A stretch of 64,000 nucleotides of DNA from the NCBI GenBank assembly GCA_963924555.1, contig OZ004593.1, positions 5,452,480 to 5,516,479 on the forward strand, in the 5' to 3' direction. Positions 42,925 through 55,300 of this stretch are shown here, one piece after another; position 1 is the first letter of the stretch, and the number at the start of each line of letters is the position of its first letter. The notes beneath the pieces are model-generated. The model worked only from the letters and a program-made list of their open reading frames with translations, was not told where the DNA came from and made no database searches. This DNA comes from Crambe crambe (taxonomy: Eukaryota; Porifera; Demospongiae; Poecilosclerida; Crambeidae). The position numbers were made by a program, and so were the translations under genes.

Positions 42925-43147
42925 TTGTACAAGTTCAAAGCAGCACTCATTTTGAGTATCTTCCTTCCTCTTATCTCAAGGTAGAGCTAATAACACATGC
43001 ATAGTACTAACAGGACCATACAAATTCCTTCTCAGTGGCCAAGCTGCAAGATTTTATTGTAATTCCCTCCCAGTCTATCCTGAATGCTACACATTTCCCA
43101 CTAGTACATCAGTGAATGGATCATCTCCTACTGGAAACTGTTCTAAG
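42925..43147 (+). pseudogene. Family A copy A4, 5' remnant
   Basis: The signal exon (to 42980) has lost 5 nt of the TCTCATCTCAAG end, shifting the frame. The ectodomain exon starts at 43074 and stops after about 73 nt (…GGAAACTGTTCTAA), where unrelated sequence begins. No downstream A-type exons belong to it. Confidence 0.8.
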
Positions 43148-43842
43148 TAGTCTGGCTAACACAGGCTCTTTGGGCCAAAAGATCAGGTTAAACTGTTTTT
43201 AGTTGTGATTGATGAGCAGAGTACCTACCATGTAGGAAATGTGTATGGTTTCACTGTAATCTTGTCTCTAGGGAAAATCCGGGGGGGGGGGGGGGGGAGT
43301 CTAGGGAAAACCCCTAACTATCTACATGCAGTATATAGGTTTGTCCATGTATCAAAGAAAACAACTTCCTCCACCTTGGCCTCCTTAAACCATTGGCTCA
43401 TGAGTCATGATGCTACCCCTTAGATCTTACTTTTTTTCATGTGTTTACCCCCTAATAGGGCAAGTGAGTCAACTGCCCATCCTAACCACATTAGTAGGGG
43501 AAATAATTACCCTAATGAAGCTAGTTGGCAACCACCTATTTAGGGACTGAAATGAAGAGGTTAAGAGATTAGCTACTGTTAGTGGGTAATTCTAGTCTAC
43601 TAGCTGTGATTATCTGGACATAGCACTGCACTTGATGATTCTTCGATCAAACAAAGCATTAACCTTGGAAATTGTCAAGCTGCTATTCTGAGCAGTAGTA
43701 GTGGACGAGCTATTAATAACAGTCACCATTATTATGACTTGTGCTAATTGGATTGATTGTTTACATACATACATATGTGTCTAAAAGAGAACTTTTACAC
43801 TGACATTATAATTGCATTGTTATGTTGTTGATTATATTGTAG
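43148..43842. other. Gene-free 5' flank of A5
   Basis: A poly-G tract at about 43280-43298; otherwise no feature recognised until the signal exon. Its last part (GACATTATAATTG...) matches the flank of A6 at 50280. Confidence 0.55.
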
Positions 43843-43848
43843 GGATAC

Positions 43849-46007
43849 ATGTTCAAGAGTATACTCTTTTTGAGTATCTTTCTTCTTCTTCCTCTCGTCT
43901 CATCTCAAGGTATGTCACTCTGTGAGCACGTACTTATTTCCCCAGGCTGAGTCCCTTACCTGGACTTGCTGATGACTTCACTAGTCTGGCTTGAGTCCGG
44001 CCTTGGCTTTTACTAGTAAAGGCTTTGCTGTAAAACTTGATGAAATTTTAGTGGAAATGGATGACTGGTGTGTGCAGTCATGTGATTATCATGATGATTA
44101 GCATGGTGATTAGCACACATAGTGTGGTGAGTAGTGTTACCAGGTCCTAAGTTATTCCACACTGGGGAGTTGGTGGCTAACATTGTGTATAGTGTGAAAT
44201 TTTGAATAAAATTTTCGTGGTTTCAAAGTGTGAATAGGCAATTAGCTATTATGCTATTCTTGTATGCTCTGAAATTCATATTATTATGCTCATGTGCAAT
44301 GTCATTATGCTGCACTGGTATTATTGACCTTTGACCTCAATAATCTGACCCTGGGTTTGTGATAATTGTGTTCATGGTTTATGAATCAGCTGATACTGAA
44401 AGAGTTTTCTTTTTCAATGCTAAAAAGACAGTTTACTGATAAACTGCTCACTGCAAGACTATGTAGAATTGAGTGTCATGCTAAGCATATTCAAAAATTA
44501 TTATTTTTTTGATGATTATGCTGAGTGCTGATTATCCTTTCCTTGTACAACAATGTATGCTCAAAATTATGCCGGCATAATGTGCCAAGGCAAGGCCCAA
44601 GTGTGAACCACATAATTCCGTATTATTTCGTGGTGATCATAGAGTTGGCTTGCATTCTTTAAAAAAATTTTCTCCCAACATTCTGTTTAGTCTATCCTGA
44701 ACGCTACACATTTTTCACTGGTATATCAGTAAATGGATCATCTCCTACTGGAAACTGTTCTAATATTAATGTGACTGACACAAGGATAACCTGTCTACAA
44801 CCAACCTCCAGTGTTCTGTTTGATGGAAGTGTCCCCACAATCACTGGACTAGATGGTGACATGTGGGCAAGTCAACTACTCACTATAAACACAACAAAAT
44901 CCTTGACTTTTGTCATCTTTGACTTCACTGATACACCAGGCTATGTTGGGATACAGAGAGTTGAGGTGGTGATGTTCAACTGTCCACAGTGGGGGATAGC
45001 ATCTACTACCATTGTTCTCTCAGGGGCCACTGCTAGAGAGCAACCCTTCTTTAATGTTGCTTCAACCTCTGTTAATTCCCTCACCTCCTGTGAGTCTCTT
45101 GTGAGAGTGTGTTTATCAGCCTTCATTTCTCAGCCAGTAATTGCTCTACAATTCGTCCTTGACCAGGACTCCGACTGGGTGCACCTTGCTGAGGTGACCT
45201 TCTATCCCAGAGGTTCTACCTGTTCACCAAACATCATCCTAACACCACCACCTACAACATCACCACCAGATACAATGCCACCAACTACAACACCACCACC
45301 AGATACAATGCCACCAACTACAACACCACCACCAGATACAATGCCACCAACTACAACGTCACCAACTATGACTGTGAATAGTAAGTGCATGTATGTTAGT
45401 GTATGATGGTAGTTGTGGACCTTCACCTTCTGAATCACTAGGGTGAAGCTACGTAGCCTCACTAGTACAAAATTTGAGGGATGAAAAAACCATGCAGACT
45501 GCTTTTATTTTCTACATAGCTGTCTTGCTTGATATATTACACTTCACTTATAATGTTACACTAGCTATGTAGCTGTATGGCTATGGCTGGTATTTCCTAT
45601 TCAGTTTGTACGTATGAAGACTGTCACTAGCTCCTAATTAATGATTATCACTTTATACTGTAGACTCTGTCCCTACTACAAGTTCCTCCCTATCTGATGT
45701 CTGTCCCCTGACTCCTTCCTGTTCCATTACTCCAGCCATCTTGTCAGCTATCATTGCAGTTATTGTCACAGCTCTACTGGCCACAGTCATCTTTGTGGTG
45801 GTGCAGGTTGTCATCTGCAAGTTCCATCCAAAGTTCAGACCTGGAGGGAGAGCCTCAGCAGGAGGGGAGGGGCAGGAGTATGAGCAGGTCAATGTGGAAG
45901 GTGTAGCTGTGAGGGGTGGCAATGATGCTATGTACATGGAGGTTGGAGAGCAAAGAGGTAACACCATTGAACTCAAGGAGAATGAAGCATATGGCACTTA
46001 CACTTAG
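43849..46007 (+). CDS. Family A single-pass membrane protein A5 (clearest copy)
   Basis: Exons 43849-43909, 44691-45380 and 45664-46007 give a complete 364-residue frame with phase-1 introns. The first exon has its own ATG and is a classical signal peptide (MFKSILFLSIFLLLP then LVSSQ). The ectodomain runs from VYPERYTFF to FYPRGSTC, with 6-7 Cys. The stalk contains three exact 11-residue repeats PPPDTMPPTTT, a mucin-like spacer. The membrane segment is VIVTALLATVIFVVVQVVIC and the tail has YEQV, AMYMEV and YGTYT. Copies A1-A3 and A7 have AAT or AAG in place of this ATG. The exon is also preceded by an AG acceptor, so an upstream exon is possible here too. A type I plasma-membrane protein is a safe reading; ligand and signalling are unknown. 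Confidence 0.82.
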
Positions 46008-46249
46008 TTATCTTGTGTGTCGATTTTTACAAGTTGGATATTGATAGCTAGCTAGATCTGTAGCTAACAAGACTACTATTAGCAGCTATCCACACACATA
46101 CGTACATACACAATACTTGTTCTAATGCTATGATATTTAACTAACAAGATTAGTCATGTCAGTGTTGAATTTTGTGTTATGGTCAAATAGATGAAGACAC
46201 ATCGTATATACTGCTAGCGAGCTAACTATAATATAGCTGGCTGTGTGCC

Positions 46250-46577
46250 CATATTTTTTGGTTTTCGGTATTTTCATTCCTGCAGGCGCTATTCATAGAT
46301 GTGCTATCTTTTTCGAATTCTCTCCTTTTCCAATAGCATTATCCTATGATCAGTTGTCATCACACAGCCCTGCTGGCCACAGTTATCTTTTTACTGGTGC
46401 AGATTGCTATCTGCAAATGCTATACAAAGTCCAGTCCTGGAGGAACTGGGAAAAGAGGACGGGAGAGGGAGGGGGAGGAGGAGGTGTACATGAAGAGATG
46501 GGTGCATGGGGATGAGGGAAGTGTGGTTGTGATTATTGGTAGTAATAATCCCACGTATATGGAAATTGGGGATTGAG
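46250..46577 (+). pseudogene. TM2 exon copy downstream of A5
   Basis: After an acceptor (CTTTTCCAATAG) the frame gives ALLATVIFLLVQIAICKC, SSPGG, an Arg/Glu-rich stretch and a final PTYMEIGD with stop at 46576. It parallels the main membrane/tail exon and keeps the tyrosine motif, so it may be an alternative last exon; an altered start of the exon (GATCAGTTG...CACACAG) argues for decay. Confidence 0.5.
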
Positions 46578-48598
46578 GAGATACGATTGAACTAAGTGAG
46601 AATAAGGCCTTTCATGGAAAAATAATGTTTTGGACTATTGATCATTAATTTTGCAAGCTAGCTACCATTCAGTTTCAATAGCTGAGCCTAGGCCACTAGC
46701 TCATGTTTAGCTATAATTTTAAGGCTTCTTTTTTATTAGCATAGCTACATGACAGGAAACAGGATTCCCTTGTAACAATTAATTTTGCTCCATAAATCTC
46801 TCTAGCTCTTTAGCTAGAGCCCTCAGTCACTATCCCTATGGGGATCTAGGAATGGAGGCCCCCTATCACTTTGACCATAGATATCTATGCTTTGACACAG
46901 GAAACAATCTGCATGTTTTTATTTTTGGGTGTGGCTTATGGTTTATGGCTTATGTGTGTGCTGCAACAAGTATCTGTGACGTGCATAACTTCTTCAAGAT
47001 GCCAACCGTTCATGAGGTAAGCTAAGTCTACAAGTCAAGATTATTAACTTACTAGGATGTTGGGCTGACATTCTCTAGCGGAACTAGAAAAGCACTGCAT
47101 TGGGGGGTGGTTTAGTCAATGTATTGCCATGGACATGGTGCTTAATATTGTGAGTATTTGAGTTAGCTGCCACTTAGTGAGGTGCAAAGCAAGCACACTC
47201 ATTTTTTTACGTTAGTGGGGAAAAACTGACCAGTTATTAAAGCACAGTAGCTAGACTAGCTAGTTGGACTAGCTGGCATCAGTATCAGTTCTTTTGATCA
47301 GATCTGGTAGCTATATAGCAAGAAGATATTTGGATTGATCGCTGCTTTAAAATGCTTGCATGTTCAGGCTCTTACCTGGGGGGCCTGGGATGCCAAATGC
47401 TTCACTCTGACTCTGAGAGCTAATACTTTGTTTATCATGTTGTAGCTGATGTGTAGGTACATTATCTGTGTGTATTTTAATGGTTCAATTTATACATTGT
47501 ATTAGCATAAGTGGTTTCTTTCTTCTACAGAGTCACGTATATAATTGTGGGGGATCTCTCACAAGAAACAATTATGTGCACTGAAAGAGCTCAATCAAAT
47601 CTTCATATGGGCCTCACTATTCTACGGAACGGAATGGAACTGAATGGAATGGAACGGAACAGAAAGGTTCCGGGACTCCATTCATGGAACAGAATTTTCA
47701 CTGCGCACGCGTATGCGCATGTGCAGTATGAATTTAAAAGTTTGGGGTCTCTAGGATGGTGAAAGTGTGTAATGCACTGTCATAGCTGATCTTCTCTTTC
47801 TCTCTGAGATAAACAAATACAGTAGCTGTAGTTGGAGTAGCTGGCATCTCAATGAGATTTTTTGATTGATTGCTGCCTTAAAATGCTCAGCCTCATGACC
47901 AGGCTCTTCTCCGTGAAGCCTGGGCATGGCCCTCCCCCTAAATCTTTCATATAAACTTTGTGTATATTTTTAATGATTCAATTAAACATATACAGCTTTA
48001 AAAACAACCCATTTAGTTATTTGAGTTGTAATTTGCAACTCAGATAACCTAAAAATGAGTTGTTTTTACATGTTTGTTTTTATAGTGTGCATAACCCTTT
48101 AGCTATTTCTATACTGAGCTACATATAATTGGGGAGGATCTCTCACTAGGAACAACCATTACTTGAGACTGTGCAAGGACAATTCTTCATTTCTGGGAAG
48201 AATTGTTGAAACTCAAACAAACCCCTCCAGTATTTTAACAAGAATTCCAAATTTTGGTGGCACAAGAGACCAACTAGAATCATACACAAAGAGTCAGTCA
48301 CAAAGCCAAAGATAACAGACTCAATTGCACACACAATGATTATAGGGATTACTGTAATTGGGGAAATTTTCAGTTATAGGCACAACAGAGACTGACTAGA
48401 ATTGAGTCAGTCACAAAAACAACCACAAGGCCACAATTACAATAACTGGCCACAAGAATGAATTGCACACACATTGCAATATTCTAACTATATATATTTT
48501 TAATGATTACAGTGGAACCTTGGATACACACATGGGACCCATCCTTTTCTCCTTTGTAAAGAGCCTCTTTTGGAGGTTATTTTGTATAGAGTGTATGT
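46578..48598. other. Duplicated spacers without genes
   Basis: 46930-47580 is a further copy of the 3036-3890 spacer. 47615-47700 is an imperfect GGAAT/GGAAC pentamer run. 48120-48590 repeats parts of the 42180-42600 segment, including a pogo-like end (ACAGTGGAACC) at about 48518. No exon found. Confidence 0.6.
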
Positions 48599-48722
48599 AA
48601 CAGTTAGAACACGGTAGTCTGGTGATTATGGCCAATAAACAACCGAATCCGAGGGCGCAGCCCGAGGATAAGGTTGTTTATTTGGCCATAATCACCAGGA
48701 CTACCGTGTTCTAACTGTTATA
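48599..48722. mobile_element. Foldback MITE with CG-rich apex, second copy
   Basis: TAACAGTTAGAACACGGTAG, TC.TGGTGATTATGGCC, AATAAACAACC is mirrored by GGTTGTTTATTTGGCCATAA, TCACCAGGACTACCGTGT, TCTAACTGTTA. The apex is CCGAGGGCGCAGCCCGAGG. Same design as 3904-4056 though the arms differ. Confidence 0.8.
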
Positions 48723-50329
48723 TATCCCCAGGGTGCACGATTTCATTGGTCGGTCTGTAGCTAGAGCGTAGTTACCCCTTAGTTACGAAACAAAACGAAA
48801 ACTCCTGCCATGGCTTGTCCCTGTCCTGTGATGTGCCGTTGTTCAGACGCCAACTCTAGCCTTGTGCTCTCAAGCAAGACTACAAACTACGAGGCTCCTC
48901 CCATGCCCACCACACCCAGCTATTAACGAGTTCCTCCACCCACGTTTTGTGTTTGCTAGCGACAGCGAAGCTAGCGGAAGGTATGACGCCAAATACCAAT
49001 GGGCCTTAGAAATAATTTCTTCTTGTGGAAAATTGCAAAAAAATGAAGTTTCCTTGTGACCCAGCACCAGATGACTTCTTCATTTTCCAACAATCAGCTA
49101 TAAACTACCCAGAGACAGAAATAGATAGTTAATGACAATGTTATAGACTGATCGTTAACTTCATAATCATCTTCTTCCAACAGTCAGCTATAAACTACCA
49201 ACATAATACAGAGACAGAAATAAACTCTTTAGTAATAGCTAGGTAATGACAATGTTATCTGATCATTATCTCATAGATTATCTTCATTATCATCTTCTTC
49301 CAACAGTCAGCTTCAGAAAACCTAAAACTGTTGTTATTCATAGCCTGGGGAACAGTGCGTTTATGAGTCATAAACGCACTTTACCCTAAGGGAGGGAATT
49401 TATGACAGTAAGAGCACTTTTCTCTATGGGAGTAAATGTATTAGGTGGGATATGTATAATGGTATATACTTTTAGATTGTTCTTCGTTGAGAGGTTTGTC
49501 CTCTTTCAGATGAGGTTGCAACTTCCATTCCATTGTATTCCTATTTGTGGTCAGGGATTTTGGACTGGGAGGGAAACTAGAAACTCCGAAACAGAGGACC
49601 TTTCCAATTCTTGTTGGACATGGCCACATAATTATATTCCTTCTAGTAGATCAACTACACTATATACACATGCACATGCATGAAAGTAGTCCTTGATCTA
49701 TTATGCTTTAGATTGTTCATTGTTGAGAACTTATTGAAGTTACCACTGTATTCCTATTTGTGGTCAGGGATTTTCCCACAACTATGGGTTGGCTGGTGCC
49801 TGGGAGGAAAACTAGAAACTTGGAAACAGAGAACTTTTCAATCTTGTACTTAGCTACCACATAAAAATCTTTCTAACTAGTACTACACTACAGCCAACAT
49901 GTTAAAGTTAGTGATCCTTACCAAATTTGGAGCAGGTAGGCTAGTGCCCTCCCTAGTAATTTTGCTTCAACCAGACACTTCACAGCAGGGCATTGAACTC
50001 AATGAGCTCTAGTTTCTACGGACCAAAGCACCTCGTTTTCAGGGTGCATGCAGCCCCTTCAAATACTCACTGAATGCGTCCAGATGATGCAGCTGCAGGA
50101 GTGATGCAACATATGTGCATGAGCTTCTGCCCCGTTATGTAACGGGGCAGAAGTTCAGCATCCGTGTGGAACATATACATAGACTATTTCTCTATACATA
50201 GAAATTTTTCTGAGAGACTTTTTTGAAGAATGGTCACAGGTGTGATTGTTAAAAGGAAGTATGCACTGAGTTCACACTGACATTATAATTGGATTGTTAT
50301 GTTGTTGATTATAATTATTATAGGGATAC
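48723..50329. other. Gene-free stretch with two perfect hairpins
   Basis: Hairpins: 49354-49380 (AGTGCGTTTATGA, G, TCATAAACGCACT) and 50124-50153 (CTTCTGCCCCGTTA, TG, TAACGGGGCAGAAG). A direct pair with CATCTTCTTCCAACAGTCAG lies at 49165-49310. The ATG at 48821 opens only 37 codons; not called. Confidence 0.6.
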
Positions 50330-53300
50330 ATGTTCAAGAGTGTACTCTTTTTGAGTATCTTTCTTCTTCCTCTTGTCTCATCTCAAGGTATGTCACTGTG
50401 TGAGCACATACTTATTTCCTCAGGCTGAGTCCTTTACCTGGACTTGCTGATGACTTCACTAGTCTGGCTTGAGTCCAGCCTTGGCTTTTACTAGTCAGGC
50501 TTCACTGTAAAGTTTGATATTAATTCTGAAATTTTAGTGGAAATAGATGACTGGTGTGTGCAGTCATGTGATTATCATGATGATTAGCGCTAGCTAGCAC
50601 ACATAGTGTGGTGAGTAGTGTTACCAGGTCCCATGTAATAGGTTACTTATTCCACACTGGGGAGTTGGCTGAAGAATTGACCCTAACATTGTATGCATAC
50701 TGTATAGTGCGAAATTTGGAATAAATTTTTTGTGGTTTCAAAGTGTGAATAGGCAGGCCTTGGACACATTATGCTCAAAAAAAAAAAAAGTTACCGTATA
50801 GCCGGAAATATTGACGGGAATTATATTATACGATTTCCTCATAAAAATACCAATGACGGTATTTAATTTGACGGAATCTGAAATCGCGCAAATAAATAAT
50901 GCGCGTGCATGCGAGCTGTGTACAGCTAGCTAGCTAGCTATAATATAGCTATCATCAATTTAGCATGAGTTCGCCATCACGTCTACAAAAGCGTATGGAT
51001 TCCAATTCTTGGGGAAGGACTAGAGTGTAGGCGATTGTTGGACACATCTCTCAAAGAATTTCAGCCGCTTGTTCTCTCTTTCTTTATAATGATGGATGAC
51101 TCTTCAATTTGTTGCGCTATCACAAGTTCAATGTGCTACTCCTCCAGGGAGGCCTATATGTTTCTTTGACTTTCTCTCCAGCAGTGGTGTACAATAAATC
51201 GTATCGCAAACTTAATTAAACTGCGTGACTTTTCGACGGTTTTATTTTTGGCGATTAAATTTTTTTAAGGGTGCTTGCAATAGCAACGCCCGTGCTTCTA
51301 TTTCTAGAGTTTGAAAAGGTTGTCCTGCACTTATACTGCAGCTAGTTGGATAATTTTATAGTCTTATCTTCAGATAGGATCAATCTACACACTATTAATA
51401 ATTATAAAGAGGGGGTGTGGCATGGTGTGGCTAAAATACCTTAAACCATAAAATTTTGATTACTTCGTATATCTCAGGAACAACTGGTTCGAATCAGCTC
51501 ATTTTTTGCATGCAGCTTTCATAAGTTAAGGTGATAAACATAACAGTTAGTTTTTTTCTATATCTAGCTTAGACTTCTCAAATCACAAGGTCGGGCATGA
51601 AAAAATAAGAATAAACTAAAAATTAATATTGAAATTCAGAAAAACTCAATGTTATGTTGTAGTATACAAATAGAAGGTGTCTGAGAGAAAAAATTATCCA
51701 AGTAAGTCCAACAGTTCCTGAGAATCACAGGCATTAGCAAAGTCGTTCATAGCACCCACGAAAATTAGGCAATATTTAAAGTTTTTGGTGTGTGTGGTAG
51801 TGATATGGTACTGTATAGCTAGGATATTTTGCTTATTGCTGCTGTATACAGCTCTGGAGTTATACTCCCATAGCAACCATGTGTGGGCGGAGGGTTGCAA
51901 GCACCCTTAAACCGCCAAAGCATCAAATTAAATCTTTGTCAATATTTCTGGCTATACAGTATTATGCTACTGCGGTTTTAGGGAATCTTGAAATGCTGGT
52001 CGCCATCGTCTGTGAGCTACGCATATGTGTAGTGTCAGATTTTGGCTTATTGCACATGAGCAATGACATTTAGGCATAGATACGTACTATGGTTTAGGCA
52101 TGCCCAGTACACGGTTGTTGCTTGACAGTGTTTCAAGATTCTCACTTGATGCCTCGGCACATAAGACTTGATATGGACCAAGCATTTATTTTCTAGACAT
52201 TTCTACTGATGAAATTCAGTTTTTTTGCAGGTAGATACAGAAGCTATACAGAAGACTAAAGATTCATGTTATTATTGTATTAAAACTATCAATGATTCTG
52301 TCAATAACTTTCTATGCTAGCTAGCAATAGAGACTTTGCTCTTCCTGCAGTCATGGCTTTGTGGCTCTCTTGCTGCTACCTCAAATGAACTGTGTAATAA
52401 CTGGCTTACTTTGTAGCCTCTGCTCTCACGATTTGAGGCTTTCTTGTAGGTTCTCTTGCTATTTTCAGAAACTTTTTACCCTCTCTGCTCTCACTGTTCA
52501 AAGCCTTGCTGTCTTTCAAACGATTGTATCATAGATTCTACTCTCTTTTTTTGCTGTTCATGTTATTTGTCTTGTCTCCTGTGCTTTCTCAGATGATCGT
52601 TAACTTGCCTGCTGTCTCTTGCAGCCATTAAACCCTAAAGGTCATGTGCATGCGTAGATATGGACAAACATACCACCATCATAGTCGCCTCCAGCACTGC
52701 ACCCCGGCACTTTGGCGCCCAGGCAAAAATCATGTAATTAATGCTCATGTATTATGCTCATGTGTACTTAGATTTCAGGATGGTTGTCTGTAAGGAATGA
52801 GAAATAGGTAGTGGCTTACAAGGACCTAAGAAACCTGATCCTTTCATGTCCTATACAATCCATGCAGTTGTAGAATAAATTTTTCCCACCTATTCCCCCC
52901 ACACCTTCGTGACAACCAACCTGCAATGTTATTATGCTCATGTACACTGGTATTATTGACCTTTAACCTCAGTAATCTGACCCTGGGTTTGTGGTAATTG
53001 TGTTCATGGCTTATGAATCAGCTGATACTGAAATTTTTTTTCCACTTCTAAAAGGACTACTGAGATAAACAAGCTAGCTCACTGCAAGATCATGGAAAAT
53101 AAATATATGATTGCTCAATTATGCTAGCCTTATAAATCAATGTTAAAATTATGCTGGCATAATGTGCCAGTGTGAACCCTTGTTTTTGTGTGTCCAAGTT
53201 TTGCCTGCTAGCTATGCAGTATTATTTCGTGGTGATCAGTTTAGCTTGCATTCTTTTAAAAAAATTTTTTTTCAGTCTCTTTAGTCTATCCTGAATGCTA

Positions 53301-54707
53301 CACATTCACCACTGGTACATCAGTGAATAGATCAACTCCTACTGGATACTGTTCTAATGTTAGTATGGCTGGCACAATGACGACCTGTCTGCAACCAACC
53401 TCCAGTGTTCTGTTTGATGGGCGTGTCCCCACACTCACTGGACTAGATGGTGACATGTGGGCAAGTCAACTACTCACTATACAAACAACACAATCCTTGA
53501 CTGTTGTCATCTTTGACTTCACTGATACACCAGGCTATAACAGAATAGAGAGAGTTGAGGTGGTGATGTTCAACTGTCCACAGTGGGGGATAGCATCTAC
53601 TATCATTACCCTCACAGGGGCCACTGCTAGAGGTCAGTCCTTCAACACTTTTGATTCAACCTCTATTAGTTCTCTCACTTCCTGTGAGTCTCTTGTGAGA
53701 GTGTGTTTATCAGCCTTCATTTCTCAACCACTAATTGGTCTACAATTCTCCCTCAACCGGGACTCTGACTGGGTGCACCTTGCTGAGGTGACCTTCTATG
53801 CCAGAGGTTACACCTGTCCACCAAATATCATCCTTAATTCACCATCACCTACAACAACACCAGATACAAAACCATCAAATACAATGTCACCAACTATACC
53901 TACAACACTATTGGATCCAATATCATCAGGTAATAATAACATGATAATACCCATTAAAATAATGTCATCCTCAATCCACCACCACCAGATACAATACCAC
54001 CAACTACCATGTCACCAATGACAATGTCACCAACTACAACTGCCATCACCTTGAATAGTAAGCGCATGATGTGCATATTAGTGTATGATGGTAGTTGTGG
54101 ACCTTAACCTTCTGAATCATTAGCATGAGACAGCCCCATAATTCAGTTAGTCTATGTTTAGCTAGCTATGTGTAGTACAAAATCTGAGGGACGATATAAA
54201 TGTGCAGGCTCATACCATGTATTTAACTATACATAATATTATAGCTGTCTTGCTTGATATCACACACTTCATTTATAGTAGCTGTAGCTATAGCTACCAA
54301 TTATTCTTGAAATTGTGTTTCATGACTGTCAGTAGCTCTTAGTCATAATCACTTTATACTCTGTAGACTCTGTCTCTACCACAAGTTCTTCCTTGTCTGA
54401 AGTAAGTGAATGTTCCAGCACTCCAGCCATCTTATCAGCTGTCATTGCAGTCATTGTCACAGCTCTACTGGCCACAGTCATCTTCGTGGTGGTACAGGTT
54501 GTGATCTGCAAGTGTCATCCAAAGTTTAGACCTGGAGGGACTAAGACAGGAACCTCAGCAGAAGGGGAAGGGCAGGAATATGAGCAGGTCGATGTGGAAG
54601 GTGTTGCTGTGAGGGGTGGCAATGAAGCTACGTATATGGAGGTTGGAGAGCAAGGAGGTAACACCATTGAACTCAAGGAAAATCAAGCATACGGCACTTA
54701 CACTTAA
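50330..54707 (+). CDS. Family A single-pass membrane protein A6
   Basis: Exons 50330-50387 (MFKSVLFLSIFLLPLVSSQ), 53285-53929 and 54367-54707 join in phase 1 to about 347 residues. Intron 1 is 2.9 kb against 0.78 kb in A5. Its two ends align with the A5 intron, while about 2.1 kb in the middle (including the nested elements at 50793-51960) is extra. The ectodomain is full length with DSDWVHLAEVTFY. The stalk is Thr/Pro-rich and ends at a GTAATA donor. A second donor-like AATA/GTAAGC at about 54058 lies beyond a stop and is probably unused. The tail has YEQV, ATYMEV and YGTYT. Assigning the signal exon to this copy rests on order and intron similarity. Confidence 0.75.
50793..51960. mobile_element. 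Outer TIR element in intron 1 of A6
   Basis: The left end ACCGTATAGCCGGAAATATT, GAC matches the complement of the right end (ACTGTATAGCCAGAAATATT, GAC). It is non-coding, with internal GC-poor sequence, and is split by the element at 51269. The target duplication is unclear; superfamily not assigned. Confidence 0.65.
51269..51906. mobile_element. Inner element with TTAA duplication
   Basis: GGGTGCTTGCAATAGCAACG at the left and the inverse of GGGTGCTTGCAACCCTCCGC at the right, with TTAA directly outside both ends (51265-51268, 51907-51910). TTAA duplications are typical of piggyBac and Kolobok elements. At 638 bp and without a real ORF it is non-autonomous. Confidence 0.8.
51961..52920. other. 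Extra intron sequence in A6, nothing recognised
   Basis: Contains pyrimidine-rich runs (CTCTCTTGCTGCTACC, TTTGCTCTTCCTGCAG) but no supported exon. It is absent from the A5 intron. Confidence 0.5.
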
Positions 54708-55300
54708 CGATCAGTACTTTCAAGGTTGCACATTTGATAACTCAGAGCATACTAACTGTTATTTCCACACCAGTGACCTGTGACCATGCACATGTCACTT
54801 CATAGTTAAGTAGCTAGCTAACTAGATAGTTTATTGTATAGTCATTATAAAAGTGTGTGCAGGAACTATAGCTAGCTATAGTCGGTTATTTTTATTTATC
54901 AAGTTTGAAGTTCTTTTTGTCTCAAACAACTTGTATTTTTGACAAGAAATTTCAACCAATTTTTCTTTGGTCCTCTTCAAGGCTAGAATGTTAGCTAATA
55001 CATGTTATAATAACAACAAGTGACAACTGAAGAGAGTTTTAATGCTTGTTTAGGTAAAAGTTTGAAGTTGTCTATGCCTATGGTAGAAACTGTAACAGTT
55101 TTGATATGACAGCTACTTGAAGGCTACACACATGAGGCCATTCATGTAATGAACATTATCTGCTTTTACCTCGTGTTAATGGCTTCTTGTTACTATATCA
55201 ACACCTTTATACACATCATCATTCTCCAATAGTTAGCTAGCTATAACATTTTTGGATTGCAAGTAGCTAACTAGACTGAGCCGAGGAACTATCTATAGAC

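Noticed and set aside
48821-49067. Short Cys-rich start (MACPCPVMCRCS) and overlapping frames next to the foldback MITE
   Set aside because: Only 37 codons with no splice continuation found; frames on both strands overlap without support.
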